Shown piece by piece: positions 1 to 7,340 of a stretch of 64,000 nt of DNA (position 1 is its first letter; the number at the start of each line of letters is the position of its first letter). Source of the DNA: Bacilli bacterium (GTDB lineage Bacteria; Bacillota_I; Bacilli_A; RF39; UBA660); contig JAFWMN010000011.1 of NCBI GenBank assembly GCA_017513865.1, positions 62,001-126,000 on the forward strand, given 5' to 3'. The notes beneath the pieces are model-generated. The model made no database searches. It saw nothing but the letters and a program-made list of their open reading frames with translations, and was not told the DNA's origin. A program made the position numbers and the translations under genes.

Positions 1-530
1 TTCATGGTTGAATAACCTGCGATTTCTTTTTCTTTTGCAAGTTTTTTAAGTTCTGCAACAGTTAATTTAGTAAAATCTTCTTTAACTTCAGCTTTTTTAG
101 GTTCTTTTACTTCTTTTTTAGCGGTTTCTTTTTTCTCGCTTTTAACTTCTTTAGTAGCTTTTGTTTCATAAGTTTTACCTTCTAAAGCAGCTTTAGCTGC
201 TTTTACTAATTCTGCAAAAGCTTTTTCATCATCAATAGCTATTTCAGCAAGCATCTTTCTATTTATTTCAATACCAGCCTTATTTAAACCATCGATAAAT
301 TTAGAATAACTAATTTCATTTAATCTACAAGCAGCATTAATTCTTGTAATCCATAGTTTTCTAAAATCTCTTTTTCTATTTTTTCTATCTCTATAAGCAT
401 ATGCACCTGAATGCATAACTTGTTCTTTAGCAGTTTTATAAAGTCGATGTTTACTACCAAAATAACCTTTTGCTTGTTTTAATGCTTTTTTTCTTCTAGC
501 ACGATGTATTGTTCCACCTTTAACTCTCAT
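1..530 (-). CDS. rplT: Large ribosomal subunit protein bL20, with C-terminal extension (3' end outside window)
   Basis: Binds 23S rRNA early in 50S assembly; in Firmicutes it also represses its own operon. The N-terminal 118 or so residues are ordinary L20 (starts [20 protein letters not shown]). The frame then continues through a Lys/Glu/Ala-rich linker into [20 protein letters not shown], which resembles the Rho_N (SAP-like) module. It is still open at base 1 after 176 codons, whereas L20 is normally about 117-119 residues. The start at 530 follows an AGGAGG site (536-541). It is the last gene of infC-rpmI-rplT. Identity is certain; the domain assignment of the tail is by motif only. Confidence 0.95.
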   Translation of the reverse strand, partial: MRVKGGTIHRARRKKALKQAKGYFGSKHRLYKTAKEQVMHSGAYAYRDRKNRKRDFRKLWITRINAACRLNEISYSKFIDGLNKAGIEINRKMLAEIAIDDEKAFAELVKAAKAALEGKTYETKATKEVKSEKKETAKKEVKEPKKAEVKEDFTKLTVAELKKLAKEKEIAGYSTM

Positions 531-543
531 TTTTCTTCCTCCT

Positions 544-747
544 TTAATTATTTATAATAGTTTTTAATCTTTTGTTATCAGCACTACTTAATTCTGATTC
601 ATGATGTCTTCTTCTTCTAGAAGCGTTACTCTTGTGTGTTAATTTATGATTTTTATTAGCTGGTTGAAATTTAACAGAACCACCTTTTCTAACTTTTAAA
701 ACTTTTGAAAGCCCCTTATGAGTTTTAGCTTTTATCTTTTTTGACAT
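544..747 (-). CDS. rpmI: Large ribosomal subunit protein bL35
   Basis: Small basic 50S protein, 67 residues ([20 protein letters not shown]...), the usual length for the family. An upstream ATG at 753 touches the AGGAGG site (754-759) directly, so the ATG at 747, six bases from that site, is the likely start. It lies between infC and rplT with very short spacers, the conserved order of this operon, and should share the L20-controlled leader upstream of infC. Confidence 0.96.
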   Translation of the reverse strand: MSKKIKAKTHKGLSKVLKVRKGGSVKFQPANKNHKLTHKSNASRRRRHHESELSSADNKRLKTIINN

Positions 748-757
748 AGTCATCCTC

Positions 758-1285
758 CTATTTTTCTTTATTTGGTGCAAGTATCATTGCCATAATACGC
801 CCATCAATTTTAGGTTGCTGTTCTATACTAGCAATGTCAGCACACGCATCAGCAAAACGCATAATAACATCTTTACCTAAATTACTATGAGCAATTTCAC
901 GTCCTTTAAATCTAATACTAACTTTAACTTTATGTCCTTTTTCTAAATATTTTCTGGCATTTTTAAGTTTTGTATTAAAATCATGAACATCAATAGTTAC
1001 AGAAAGTTTATATTCTTTCATTTCTAAATTAGCTTCTCTTTGCCTTTTCATATTTTCTTTCTGTTTCTTTTTGTTTTCATACTTATAACGGTTATAATCC
1101 ATTATTTTACAAACTGGTGGTTTGCCCCCTGGATTCATTAAAACTAAATCAAATCCAGCATATGAAGCTAGTGTTAGTGCATCTTTAATTGGTTTAACCC
1201 CTAATTGTTCACCATTAGGCCCAATAACCATTACTTCACTAGCGCGTATTTGCTCATTAATAAATAGATCTTTTTCTTTTGCGAT
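758..1285 (-). CDS. infC: Translation initiation factor IF-3, AUC start codon
   Basis: IF-3 binds the 30S subunit and rejects initiation at wrong codons. The 175-residue product has the N-domain (FINEQIRASEVMVIGPNGEQ), the basic linker (KKKQKENMKRQ) and the C-domain ending MAMILAPNKEK. The frame opens at a TTG at 1309, but the GGAGG site (1294-1298) lies inside that extension. The codon correctly spaced from it (8 bases) is ATC at 1283-1285, just before AKEKDLFINEQ. infC genes are known for rare start codons (AUU in E. coli) that allow IF-3 autoregulation, so AUC is the best start. First gene of infC-rpmI-rplT. Confidence 0.93.
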   Translation of the reverse strand: MAKEKDLFINEQIRASEVMVIGPNGEQLGVKPIKDALTLASYAGFDLVLMNPGGKPPVCKIMDYNRYKYENKKKQKENMKRQREANLEMKEYKLSVTIDVHDFNTKLKNARKYLEKGHKVKVSIRFKGREIAHSNLGKDVIMRFADACADIASIEQQPKIDGRIMAMILAPNKEK

Positions 1286-1431
1286 ACAAGACACCTCCAA
1301 ATAATTCAATTAAAAAAGTAAGCGCAATGCGCCCACTTCACCTATCAGTTATTAACTATTCGGCATTTACCCATCACTTTAGTGCAATCGGGTGAGAAGT
1401 GGACACTTCTTCTTTCCTTTTTTAAATTACA
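1286..1431 (-). promoter_or_regulatory. L20-type leader attenuator of infC-rpmI-rplT
   Basis: The transcript from the promoter at 1438-1466 has about 145 untranslated bases. It contains an early perfect hairpin (AGAAGTG/CACTTCT), a stem built on ACCC...GGGT, and just before infC a terminator-like stem (GTGGGCGC loop ATT GCGCTTAC) followed by TTTTTT. The sequence CACTTCTCACC in the early part can pair with GGTGAAGTG at the foot of the terminator, giving an antiterminator. This is the arrangement known for the Firmicutes L20 leader, where free L20 favours termination. The pairings are seen by eye; L20 binding is inferred from the family. Confidence 0.75.
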
Positions 1432-1437
1432 GAAATG

Positions 1438-1466
1438 ATTATACACATAAATTATATGCATGTCAA
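1438..1466 (-). promoter_or_regulatory. Sigma-A promoter of infC operon
   Basis: Minus strand -35 TTGACA (1461-1466) and -10 TATAAT (1438-1443), spaced by 17 bases, both perfect consensus. Transcription would start near 1431. Confidence 0.85.
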
Positions 1467-1591
1467 GTTTTTATATTAAATATAAAGAAAAAAACACATT
1501 TTTTTACTTATTTCACTTGTTTCGTTCTTAAGTAAAGACAAAGTATGAAAAATAATAATAAATGAGTTATAATTAACTTAAAGGTGATAAA

Positions 1592-1825
1592 ATGATTGGT
1601 AAGGCTCTTAAATTCATGAGGACAAAGTGCAAAATGAGCCAAAAAGAAGTAGGAGATAAAGTTTTGCTTGCTAGAAATACTATTTCTCAATATGAAACAG
1701 AAACTATCCAACCTACTTTCGCTACTATAGAAAAAATAGCCAACATTTGCGGATTTAATATTTATTTTGAAGACATAAAGACCAAAAAAAGATTTGATTT
1801 AAAAACCTTGCAAAGAAAAGAATAA
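1592..1825 (+). CDS. Small XRE-family HTH protein
   Basis: 77 residues that are almost only a Cro/C1-type helix-turn-helix (LKFMRTKCKMSQKEVGDKVL, then NTISQYE), with a short tail and no second domain. Probably a DNA-binding regulator; target unknown. The start has an AAGGTG site, and a TATAAT-like box lies at 1568-1573. It stands alone, divergent from infC and convergent with rbfA, with which it shares a terminator. Confidence 0.8.
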   Translation: MIGKALKFMRTKCKMSQKEVGDKVLLARNTISQYETETIQPTFATIEKIANICGFNIYFEDIKTKKRFDLKTLQRKE

Positions 1826-1846
1826 CTATTTAGTTATTCTTTTTTG
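1819..1846. terminator. Bidirectional terminator between XRE gene and rbfA
   Basis: Perfect inverted repeat AGAATAACTA/TAGTTATTCT with a 2-base loop, followed on the plus strand by a T-run. It overlaps the stop codons of both convergent genes. Confidence 0.75.
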
Positions 1847-2175
1847 TGTATTTTATCAATAATATTTTCTATTTTTTGAGCTTCTTTTATAGTATCATCA
1901 TAAACAAAACTAAGCTCAGGAATTTGTCTTATTTCAACTCTATCACGAAGTTCATGTCTTATAAATCCAGAAGCTTCTTTTAAAGCCTTTAAAGTAACTT
2001 CTTTCTTACTCTCATCCAAAACTGTAAAATAAACTTTAGCAAACCCTAAATCATTACTAACTTTAACATCTGTTATTGTTACAAAATTTACATCTTTATG
2101 TTTTACTTCTTTTGCTATAATATAACTAATTTGTTCAATTAAAGCATCAGATATTCTTTCTATTTTTACACTCAT
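1834..2175 (-). CDS. rbfA: 30S ribosome-binding factor A
   Basis: Cold-shock and 16S rRNA maturation factor. 113 residues, KH-like family pattern: ERISDALIEQISYIIAKEV at the N-terminus, then VTITDVKVSNDLGFAKVYFT and the conserved IPELSFVYDDTI near the C-terminus. The frame opens at 2223, but the start at 2175 has a GAGGGA site at the right distance and gives the standard N-terminus. rbfA usually follows infB directly; here four unrelated genes separate them, and a terminator lies upstream at 2224-2251. Confidence 0.95.
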   Translation of the reverse strand: MSVKIERISDALIEQISYIIAKEVKHKDVNFVTITDVKVSNDLGFAKVYFTVLDESKKEVTLKALKEASGFIRHELRDRVEIRQIPELSFVYDDTIKEAQKIENIIDKIHKKE

Positions 2176-2223
2176 TAATATCCCTCGTTTCCTAATACTA
2201 TTATACCAGAAAAATAAACACAA

Positions 2224-2251
2224 AAAAAGTCAAGAAATCTCTTGACTTTTT
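2224..2251 (-). terminator. Terminator after the 2255-2836 gene
   Basis: Stem AGTCAAGA/TCTTGACT flanked by A and T runs, just downstream of the minus-strand gene ending at 2255. It separates that unit from rbfA. Confidence 0.8.
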
Positions 2252-2254
2252 AAT

Positions 2255-2836
2255 TTACATATTTTTTTGATGTGCATCATTAACAATTGAATAAGTATTT
2301 TCAAAAGCTTCTGCTTCAACAGGATTACCATTTACTAAATAGCTTCCTTTTAAACCAATAATAGAACCCCAAGACTTTACAACAATAACATCTTCTGAAA
2401 GCTTAGCTGCAAGTCTGTTATCTGGAACAGGTGAAAATGTGCCATCCATATTAGCAGTATAAAGCTTTTCAAATTTGTCACCACCAACAACATATTCTTC
2501 TTGTGAAGGACTAGAAATATTTGTAACAACTACACCAGGTCTTTTACTTCCATCAGGCATTTCTGCTTCTTTAACCTTATTAAAACTTTCATCTAAAATA
2601 TATTCTTTTCCCTCATAAACTACTTTCAAAACTGTAGTTATTTCTTCACCTACAATCCCAGGCCTTGCCATAACTGGAGCAGATTTATAAACAGTACACT
2701 TATCTTCTTCAGGAATAGAACTAACATAATCTTTAACCTCATCACTCTTAATTACACGGCACTTCACCACCAAATCTGGATACTGTTCTGGATGCGTACT
2801 TTTTAAAATTTTTTCTTGATATATAATTTCATTCAT
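2255..2836 (-). CDS. Unrecognised soluble protein, possibly with repeated PGDYLV-like modules
   Basis: 193 residues, no signal peptide and no membrane segment; I do not recognise a named family. Two stretches look alike: PGVVVTN...EEYVVGGDKFEKLY and KGSYLVNGNPVEAEAFENTY. They recall the small PGDYLV...FEKTY module of phage and bacterial accessory proteins, but this is pattern matching only. It has a strong AAGGAGG site, begins 27 bases after the 2864-3295 gene and ends in its own terminator. So it is probably the second gene of a two-gene unit controlled by the riboswitch at 3351-3478. Confidence 0.75.
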   Translation of the reverse strand: MNEIIYQEKILKSTHPEQYPDLVVKCRVIKSDEVKDYVSSIPEEDKCTVYKSAPVMARPGIVGEEITTVLKVVYEGKEYILDESFNKVKEAEMPDGSKRPGVVVTNISSPSQEEYVVGGDKFEKLYTANMDGTFSPVPDNRLAAKLSEDVIVVKSWGSIIGLKGSYLVNGNPVEAEAFENTYSIVNDAHQKNM

Positions 2837-2863
2837 TTTATTACCTCCTTATTAAATACAAAT

Positions 2864-3295
2864 TTATTTAGTAGCCCTTCCTTTAATTTTTTCATTTTTT
2901 TGATTTATTTTATACATATTTGTTAAAACTTCCACATCAGCTAATAATCCTTCGTTAGTAACAAAGTATTCATCTGATGTATCATTTTCTTTTCTTATAG
3001 AACCTTCTAATTCGTGTAGTTTAATCAATGAATAGCCAGTATATGATTCTTCTAAATTGTTTGCTAAGTCACAAAACAATTCGGTAATTTCACAATACAC
3101 TTCTCTCAAGGTAGGATTATAGCTATCGAATTTTTGTTCAGAAAAAATAAACCCACAATTAGTAAAAATTTTTTCATTTTCATATACCAATTCTGAAAGA
3201 AAATTATCCCTAATATCATCATCCATAAACCCTATAATTTGTTCTAAAGATAAATAATTTAAAAGTTTGTTAAGCAATAAATTTCCATTTTTCAT
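2864..3295 (-). CDS. Unrecognised cytosolic protein behind a Mn2+-type riboswitch
   Basis: 143 residues, acidic over most of its length with a basic tail (KINQKNEKIKGRATK), probably mostly helical, without signal peptide or membrane segment. No known family recognised. The start has an AAAGGA site. It is the first gene downstream of a consensus promoter, a yybP-ykoY-like RNA and a terminator, so its transcription should depend on that switch. Such riboswitches usually control Mn2+ exporters or other membrane transporters, which this protein clearly is not. A role in metal homeostasis is only inferred from position. Confidence 0.75.
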   Translation of the reverse strand: MKNGNLLLNKLLNYLSLEQIIGFMDDDIRDNFLSELVYENEKIFTNCGFIFSEQKFDSYNPTLREVYCEITELFCDLANNLEESYTGYSLIKLHELEGSIRKENDTSDEYFVTNEGLLADVEVLTNMYKINQKNEKIKGRATK

Positions 3296-3350
3296 ATGTA
3301 TATTCCTTTCTCACATATTTGTTTTTTCTTAAAATAATTTAAATGTATAT

Positions 3351-3478
3351 AAGAAAAAACAAGACATTATACATTTAAATGTACAAAAGTCTTGTTCGAT
3401 TTTTTTAATCACTTAATCCGGAAATTAATTTCGATTGACGAATTAAGTTTTTCAGAACTACTCCCTTTCGGACAAGAC
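3351..3478 (-). promoter_or_regulatory. yybP-ykoY family (Mn2+) riboswitch with terminator platform
   Basis: Read on the minus strand, the RNA shows AAAGGGAGTAG, then a short hairpin, then a helix ACTTAAT/ATTAAGT. That helix encloses TCGTCAATC, a GAAAT/ATTTC hairpin and CGG. A short GATT/AATC hairpin follows, then the closing strand AACAAGAC. The order and the loops (GGAGUAG, UCGUCAA, CGG) match the yybP-ykoY Mn2+ aptamer. P1 pairs GTCTTGT (3472-3478) with ACAAGAC (3389-3395). The same ACAAGAC can instead pair with GTCTTGT (3359-3365), forming a terminator followed by TTTTT. Ligand binding would thus prevent termination (ON switch). One G is missing from the usual GGGGAGUAG. Confidence 0.75.
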
Positions 3479-3480
3479 AT

Positions 3481-3509
3481 ATATTAGCACAAAATTCTCT
3501 TTTTGTCAA
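3481..3509 (-). promoter_or_regulatory. Promoter of the riboswitch unit
   Basis: Minus strand TTGACA (3504-3509), 17-base spacer, TAATAT (3481-3486) with a TG extension upstream of the -10. The start point would fall within or next to the 5' strand of riboswitch helix P1. Confidence 0.8.
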
Positions 3510-3527
3510 CAATTACAACGAAAAAAC

Positions 3528-4403
3528 CTATTTACTATGTTTTTTTTCTAATGGATTTTCATCAGCTATTGTAAATTCTGCTCTGATTTGTTCAAGTTCA
3601 TTAGTAGAAAGGTCATGAGGTTCTTCTTGAATATATTCATCCTCGTTTCCCTCTATTTCATCTAACACTTCTAGCTCTTCTAAAGGTTCGATTTCTAATA
3701 CTTCTGGTTCTTTTAAAGCAGAATCATTCAATATTTTGTCTTCTTCTAAAGGTTCAATTTCTAACACTTCCGGTTCTTCTAAAGATTGAACATTTAATAC
3801 TTCATCATTTTTAATTTTTAATTTATCCTCGATCGCCTTTTTTGCCAAATCTCTTTTCTCATCTAAATTTAAAACAATGTCTTCAACCATTTTTGTAGAA
3901 TAACCAGATACAACTCTATTTATATAAGCGGTCACTTCATTAATTTTTATATCCAAATCAGCTAAACTAGATGTACTTTCTAAACCTATCCCTAAAGGAT
4001 ATTTAAGTAGTCTTTCTTGTAAGTTTCCTTCCTCGGTAAAAGTATGAGTAATCAAATTATCACTAATAAGTTCACTAACAATAAACACATAGCCACTAGT
4101 TAAATCCAAAAATTTTCCGTCACCTTGATATTCAACAATTGTATAAAGTGAATCAATCTCAGAATTAGCATTTAAATCAATAATAGATTTATATTCATAC
4201 TTACCATTCGTATTATAAACTTCCATAGTTGAAGCAGTAATATCAGCATATTTTACCATATATCTATTACCAACTGGAAACATTTCTGGTCTTACGGGTT
4301 TTTCCCAAAATATTTTTTTGATAAAATTAAAACCATTATATGTTTTCATTTTATCAAAATAATTAACCATCTTATTTCGAAAAACATTTATTTTTATTTT
4401 CAT
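3528..4403 (-). CDS. Unrecognised protein with acidic repeat tail
   Basis: 291 residues, no recognised family. The first 200 or so residues are mixed, with no signal peptide or obvious membrane segment. The rest is strongly acidic and contains the unit EEPEVLEIEPLEE twice, almost perfectly, before a Glu-rich end. The start at 4403 has an AGGTGA site and follows the 4408-4857 gene by four bases, so the two are cotranscribed from the promoter at 4878-4906. Low-complexity acidic tails often bind proteins or cations; no function is assigned. Confidence 0.7.
   Translation of the reverse strand: MKIKINVFRNKMVNYFDKMKTYNGFNFIKKIFWEKPVRPEMFPVGNRYMVKYADITASTMEVYNTNGKYEYKSIIDLNANSEIDSLYTIVEYQGDGKFLDLTSGYVFIVSELISDNLITHTFTEEGNLQERLLKYPLGIGLESTSSLADLDIKINEVTAYINRVVSGYSTKMVEDIVLNLDEKRDLAKKAIEDKLKIKNDEVLNVQSLEEPEVLEIEPLEEDKILNDSALKEPEVLEIEPLEELEVLDEIEGNEDEYIQEEPHDLSTNELEQIRAEFTIADENPLEKKHSK
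3667..3790 (-). repeat. In-frame direct repeat in the 3528-4403 gene
   Basis: Two copies of about 48 bases (about 3667-3717 and 3745-3790) encode EPEVLEIEPLEE and differ at only a few positions. They look like a recent intragenic duplication. Confidence 0.75.
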
Positions 4404-4407
4404 ATAC

Positions 4408-4857
4408 TCACCTAGTACGTCCGCTTTTGTTTTGTTTTACAGAGTTAAAATTTTCAAGTTCGCTTGGAAGCCAATATTTCATGTCCTCTAATCTTTTAGA
4501 AGATAATCCACGCATAAGTCTTGTAGGCAAACTCAAAGATCTAATTTCTTCATAAGCTTTTTTTTGTTTTTTAATATAATCCTCAACCACTTCACTTATT
4601 TTTGCCTGGCCTAAATCACTCATTATATAACTTCCATCTTTTTCATAACAGTCATTTCTGTCATCAACATAATAACCAGTATCACCAACTGGCACTATAC
4701 CTTTTTCTCTCATTTCTAAACATATTTTTTGCTGTTCTAAAGCACTTTTTAAAGTTTCATCATCTTCAATAATTTTTCCATTATAATAATAATTATTATT
4801 GCCATCAACTGTAAAACCATTACCTAAATTTGTTCTCTCAAATTCTTTATCACTCAT
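4408..4857 (-). CDS. Unrecognised small protein
   Basis: 149 residues; starts at ATG 4857 (AGGGAG site, 8-base spacing) rather than the GTG at 4866. The sequence is tyrosine and asparagine rich near the start (GFTVDGNNNYYYNGKIIED), with a similar short motif later (DTGYYVDDRNDCYEKDGSYI) and a charged helical C-terminal half. No signal peptide, no membrane segment, no family recognised. First gene of a two-gene unit with the 3528-4403 gene. Confidence 0.7.
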   Translation of the reverse strand: MSDKEFERTNLGNGFTVDGNNNYYYNGKIIEDDETLKSALEQQKICLEMREKGIVPVGDTGYYVDDRNDCYEKDGSYIMSDLGQAKISEVVEDYIKKQKKAYEEIRSLSLPTRLMRGLSSKRLEDMKYWLPSELENFNSVKQNKSGRTR

Positions 4858-4877
4858 TAAAAACACTCCCTATTTTC

Positions 4878-4906
4878 ATTATATTTACATTTAATAATAA
4901 AATCAA
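4878..4906 (-). promoter_or_regulatory. Promoter for the 4408/3528 gene pair
   Basis: Minus strand TTGATT (4901-4906), 17 bases, TATAAT (4878-4883), about 20 bases before the gene start. Confidence 0.75.
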
Positions 4907-4937
4907 CAATTTATATTTTTTTATACACCTTATTTAC

Positions 4938-4963
4938 AAAAAAAAGATAGAAACTATCTTTTC
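4938..4963 (-). terminator. Terminator of the rimP-nusA-ylxR-infB operon
   Basis: Stem AAAAGATAG/CTATCTTTT overlapping the infB stop codon (4954-4956), followed on the minus strand by a run of T. Confidence 0.8.
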
Positions 4964-7065
4964 TTTTCAACCATTTCATAAGCTTCAATTACATCGCCAA
5001 CTTTAATATCATTAAAGTTTTCAATTGTAATTCCGCACTCATAACCTTTTTTAACTTCTTTTACTGTGTCTTTTTCCCTCTGTAAAGAACCTATTTTACC
5101 ATCATATATAACAACGCCATCTCTAATAACTCTAGCTTTACTATCCCTTTTAATAGTACCATCAGTAACTGAAGAACCAGCAATATTTCCAACTTTAGAA
5201 AACTTAAATATTTGTCTAATTTCAGCTGTTCCTAAAATGTTTTCAACATATTCAGGATCAAGCATCCCTTGCATAGCTGCTTCTATCTCCTCAGTAGCTT
5301 TATATATAATATCGTAAAATCTTATTTCAACGCCTTCCTCTTTAGCTTTTTCTTTAATATCAGAACTAGGTCTTACATTAAAACCAATTATAACCGCATT
5401 TGAAGCTTTAGCTAAAACAACATCACTTGAAGTAATTGCGCCAACACTACTTCTTATAATATTAATTTTAACCCCTTCCACTTCTATTTTTTCTAATGAA
5501 TTTTTAACAGCTTCAGCTGATCCATTAACATCCGCTTTAATTATGATATTTATTTCTTTAAGACCCTCATTTATTTTTGAAAATAACTCATCTAACGAAA
5601 CTGCTGATTTAGCACGTGATTTTCTTATCCTTACCTTTTCTTTTCTTTCAGAAGCGATTGATTTTGCTTCTTTTTCAGATTCAAAACACATAAATCTATC
5701 ACCAGCACTTGGAACATCATTAAGTCCTGTTATTTCAACCGGTTGTGAAGGAGTTGCTTCTGTAATTTGTCTTCCTTTATCATCTTTTAAAGTTCGAATT
5801 CTACCAAAAGCAGTTCCCACAACTATAGGATCGCCAAGTCTTAAAGTTCCATTTTGAACAAGCACTGTAACAATTGGCCCTAAATGTTTATTAAGACGTG
5901 ATTCAACAACCGTTCCTAAAGCATACTTATTAGGATTAGCACGATAATTTTGAAGTTCGGAAATTAACAAAATATTTTCTAAGAGATCATCAATACCATC
6001 GCCTGTAGATGCGGAAATTTTATTAAATAAAGTTTCTCCACCCCATTCTTCAGGCATTAATCCATACTCTGAAAGCTCTGTCATAACTCTATCAGGGTCA
6101 GCTCCTGGTTTATCCATTTTATTTATAGCAACTATAATTGGAACTTCAGCCGCTTTAGCATGATCAATTGCTTCTTTTGTTTGCGGCATAACTCCATCAT
6201 CAGCAGCAACTATAATAATAACTATATCAGTAATACTTGCCCCTCTAGCACGCATTTCGGTAAAAGCTGCATGCCCTGGGGTATCTATGAATGTTATTAA
6301 CTTATCATTGTGTTTTACTTGATAAGCTGATATAGCTTGTGTAATACCACCTGCTTCAGTAGAAACTACATCAGTTTTTCTAATTGCATCAAGCAAAGTT
6401 GTTTTACCATGATCGACATGACCCATAATCGTAACTACTGGTGGCCTAGGAACTAAATCCTCTTCATTATCAATTATTTCAAATTCTTCAAAATTAGCTA
6501 ATGTTTGATTTCTTTCCATTTTAAGTTCTTTATCATAATCAGCTACAAGTAAACTTGCATTTTCAAAAGAAATTGGACTATTAATATTTACCATTAACCC
6601 TAATGAAAATAATTTTTTGATAAGCTCTGCAACTGGAACTCCCATGGCTTCCCCAAGCTCACCTATTGTCATATTTTCTTTATAAAGAACAATTCTACTA
6701 TTTTGAGTAGGTGCATTACTCTGTAATTTTTCCTTGTTCTTATACATTTCTTTTTTCTTTTTAGCAAAATTTTGCTTATCAAAAGATTCTTTGTTTTCAG
6801 TTTTCGGTTTATTTAGTTTTTTTGCCGTTTTTGCTTTAGCCACTTTCATCTCTATTTTTTCAGATGCTTCAGCCATTTCCTCTTCTAAAGCATCCATATC
6901 ATCTAAAGTATCTGCATCATCTAAATTGTTATCAAGATTAATTATATCTTCTTCAGATAATTCATCATCTGCACTTTTAACTTCTATTTCAAGTTCACGG
7001 CATTTATCTAATATCTCCTCCACACTTTTATTAACATCTTCTGCATACTCAAATACTGTCATCAT
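4954..7065 (-). CDS. infB: Translation initiation factor IF-2
   Basis: GTPase that brings initiator tRNA to the 30S subunit and promotes subunit joining. 703 residues. A variable acidic/basic N-terminal part ends at an IF2_N domain ([20 protein letters not shown]). The G domain follows with [14 protein letters not shown] (G1), DTPGHAAF (G3), NKMDKP (G4) and SAS (G5), then domains II-IV. The frame opens at a GTG at 7074, but the AGAGG site favours ATG 7065. Last gene of the rimP operon; the ylxQ gene often found between ylxR and infB is absent. Confidence 0.97.
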   Translation of the reverse strand: MMTVFEYAEDVNKSVEEILDKCRELEIEVKSADDELSEEDIINLDNNLDDADTLDDMDALEEEMAEASEKIEMKVAKAKTAKKLNKPKTENKESFDKQNFAKKKKEMYKNKEKLQSNAPTQNSRIVLYKENMTIGELGEAMGVPVAELIKKLFSLGLMVNINSPISFENASLLVADYDKELKMERNQTLANFEEFEIIDNEEDLVPRPPVVTIMGHVDHGKTTLLDAIRKTDVVSTEAGGITQAISAYQVKHNDKLITFIDTPGHAAFTEMRARGASITDIVIIIVAADDGVMPQTKEAIDHAKAAEVPIIVAINKMDKPGADPDRVMTELSEYGLMPEEWGGETLFNKISASTGDGIDDLLENILLISELQNYRANPNKYALGTVVESRLNKHLGPIVTVLVQNGTLRLGDPIVVGTAFGRIRTLKDDKGRQITEATPSQPVEITGLNDVPSAGDRFMCFESEKEAKSIASERKEKVRIRKSRAKSAVSLDELFSKINEGLKEINIIIKADVNGSAEAVKNSLEKIEVEGVKINIIRSSVGAITSSDVVLAKASNAVIIGFNVRPSSDIKEKAKEEGVEIRFYDIIYKATEEIEAAMQGMLDPEYVENILGTAEIRQIFKFSKVGNIAGSSVTDGTIKRDSKARVIRDGVVIYDGKIGSLQREKDTVKEVKKGYECGITIENFNDIKVGDVIEAYEMVEKKR

Positions 7066-7087
7066 ATTAAGCACCTCTTTTCTATAA

Positions 7088-7336
7088 TTATAATAATTTA
7101 TTTAACTCATCATAAACCTCACTTGGCACTTCCATCTCTAAATGCCTATCTAAAACTTTATTTTTTCTAGCTCGTTCAAAAACCTCTTTATTTATTTTTA
7201 AATAAGCCCCTCTTCCATTTACTTTTCCAGTAGTATCAACAATAACTCCGTTTTCTGTTTTAACTACTCGAATAAGTTCTTTTTTAGGAAGTTTTTCATG
7301 TGTTACTACGCACATTCTCATTGGAATTTTTCTCAT
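7088..7336 (-). CDS. ylxR: YlxR/RnpM family RNA-binding protein
   Basis: 82 residues, DUF448 family: MRKIPMRMCVVTHEKLPKKE followed by LIRVV and GRGAYLK, the family signature. B. subtilis YlxR has been described as an RNase P modulator. The start at 7336 has a GGAGTG site; the longer frame (7351) would contain that site. Overlap with the end of nusA shows translational coupling within rimP-nusA-ylxR-infB. Confidence 0.92.
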   Translation of the reverse strand: MRKIPMRMCVVTHEKLPKKELIRVVKTENGVIVDTTGKVNGRGAYLKINKEVFERARKNKVLDRHLEMEVPSEVYDELNKLL

Positions 7337-7340
7337 ATTA

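Noticed and set aside
1286-1309. TTG start at 1309 for infC
   Set aside because: The ribosome binding site would lie inside the coding region, and the added residues are not part of IF-3.
3338-3384. Repeated ATTTAAATGTA as an operator
   Set aside because: One copy is the inner part of the riboswitch terminator hairpin and the other follows its T-run; RNA structure explains them better.
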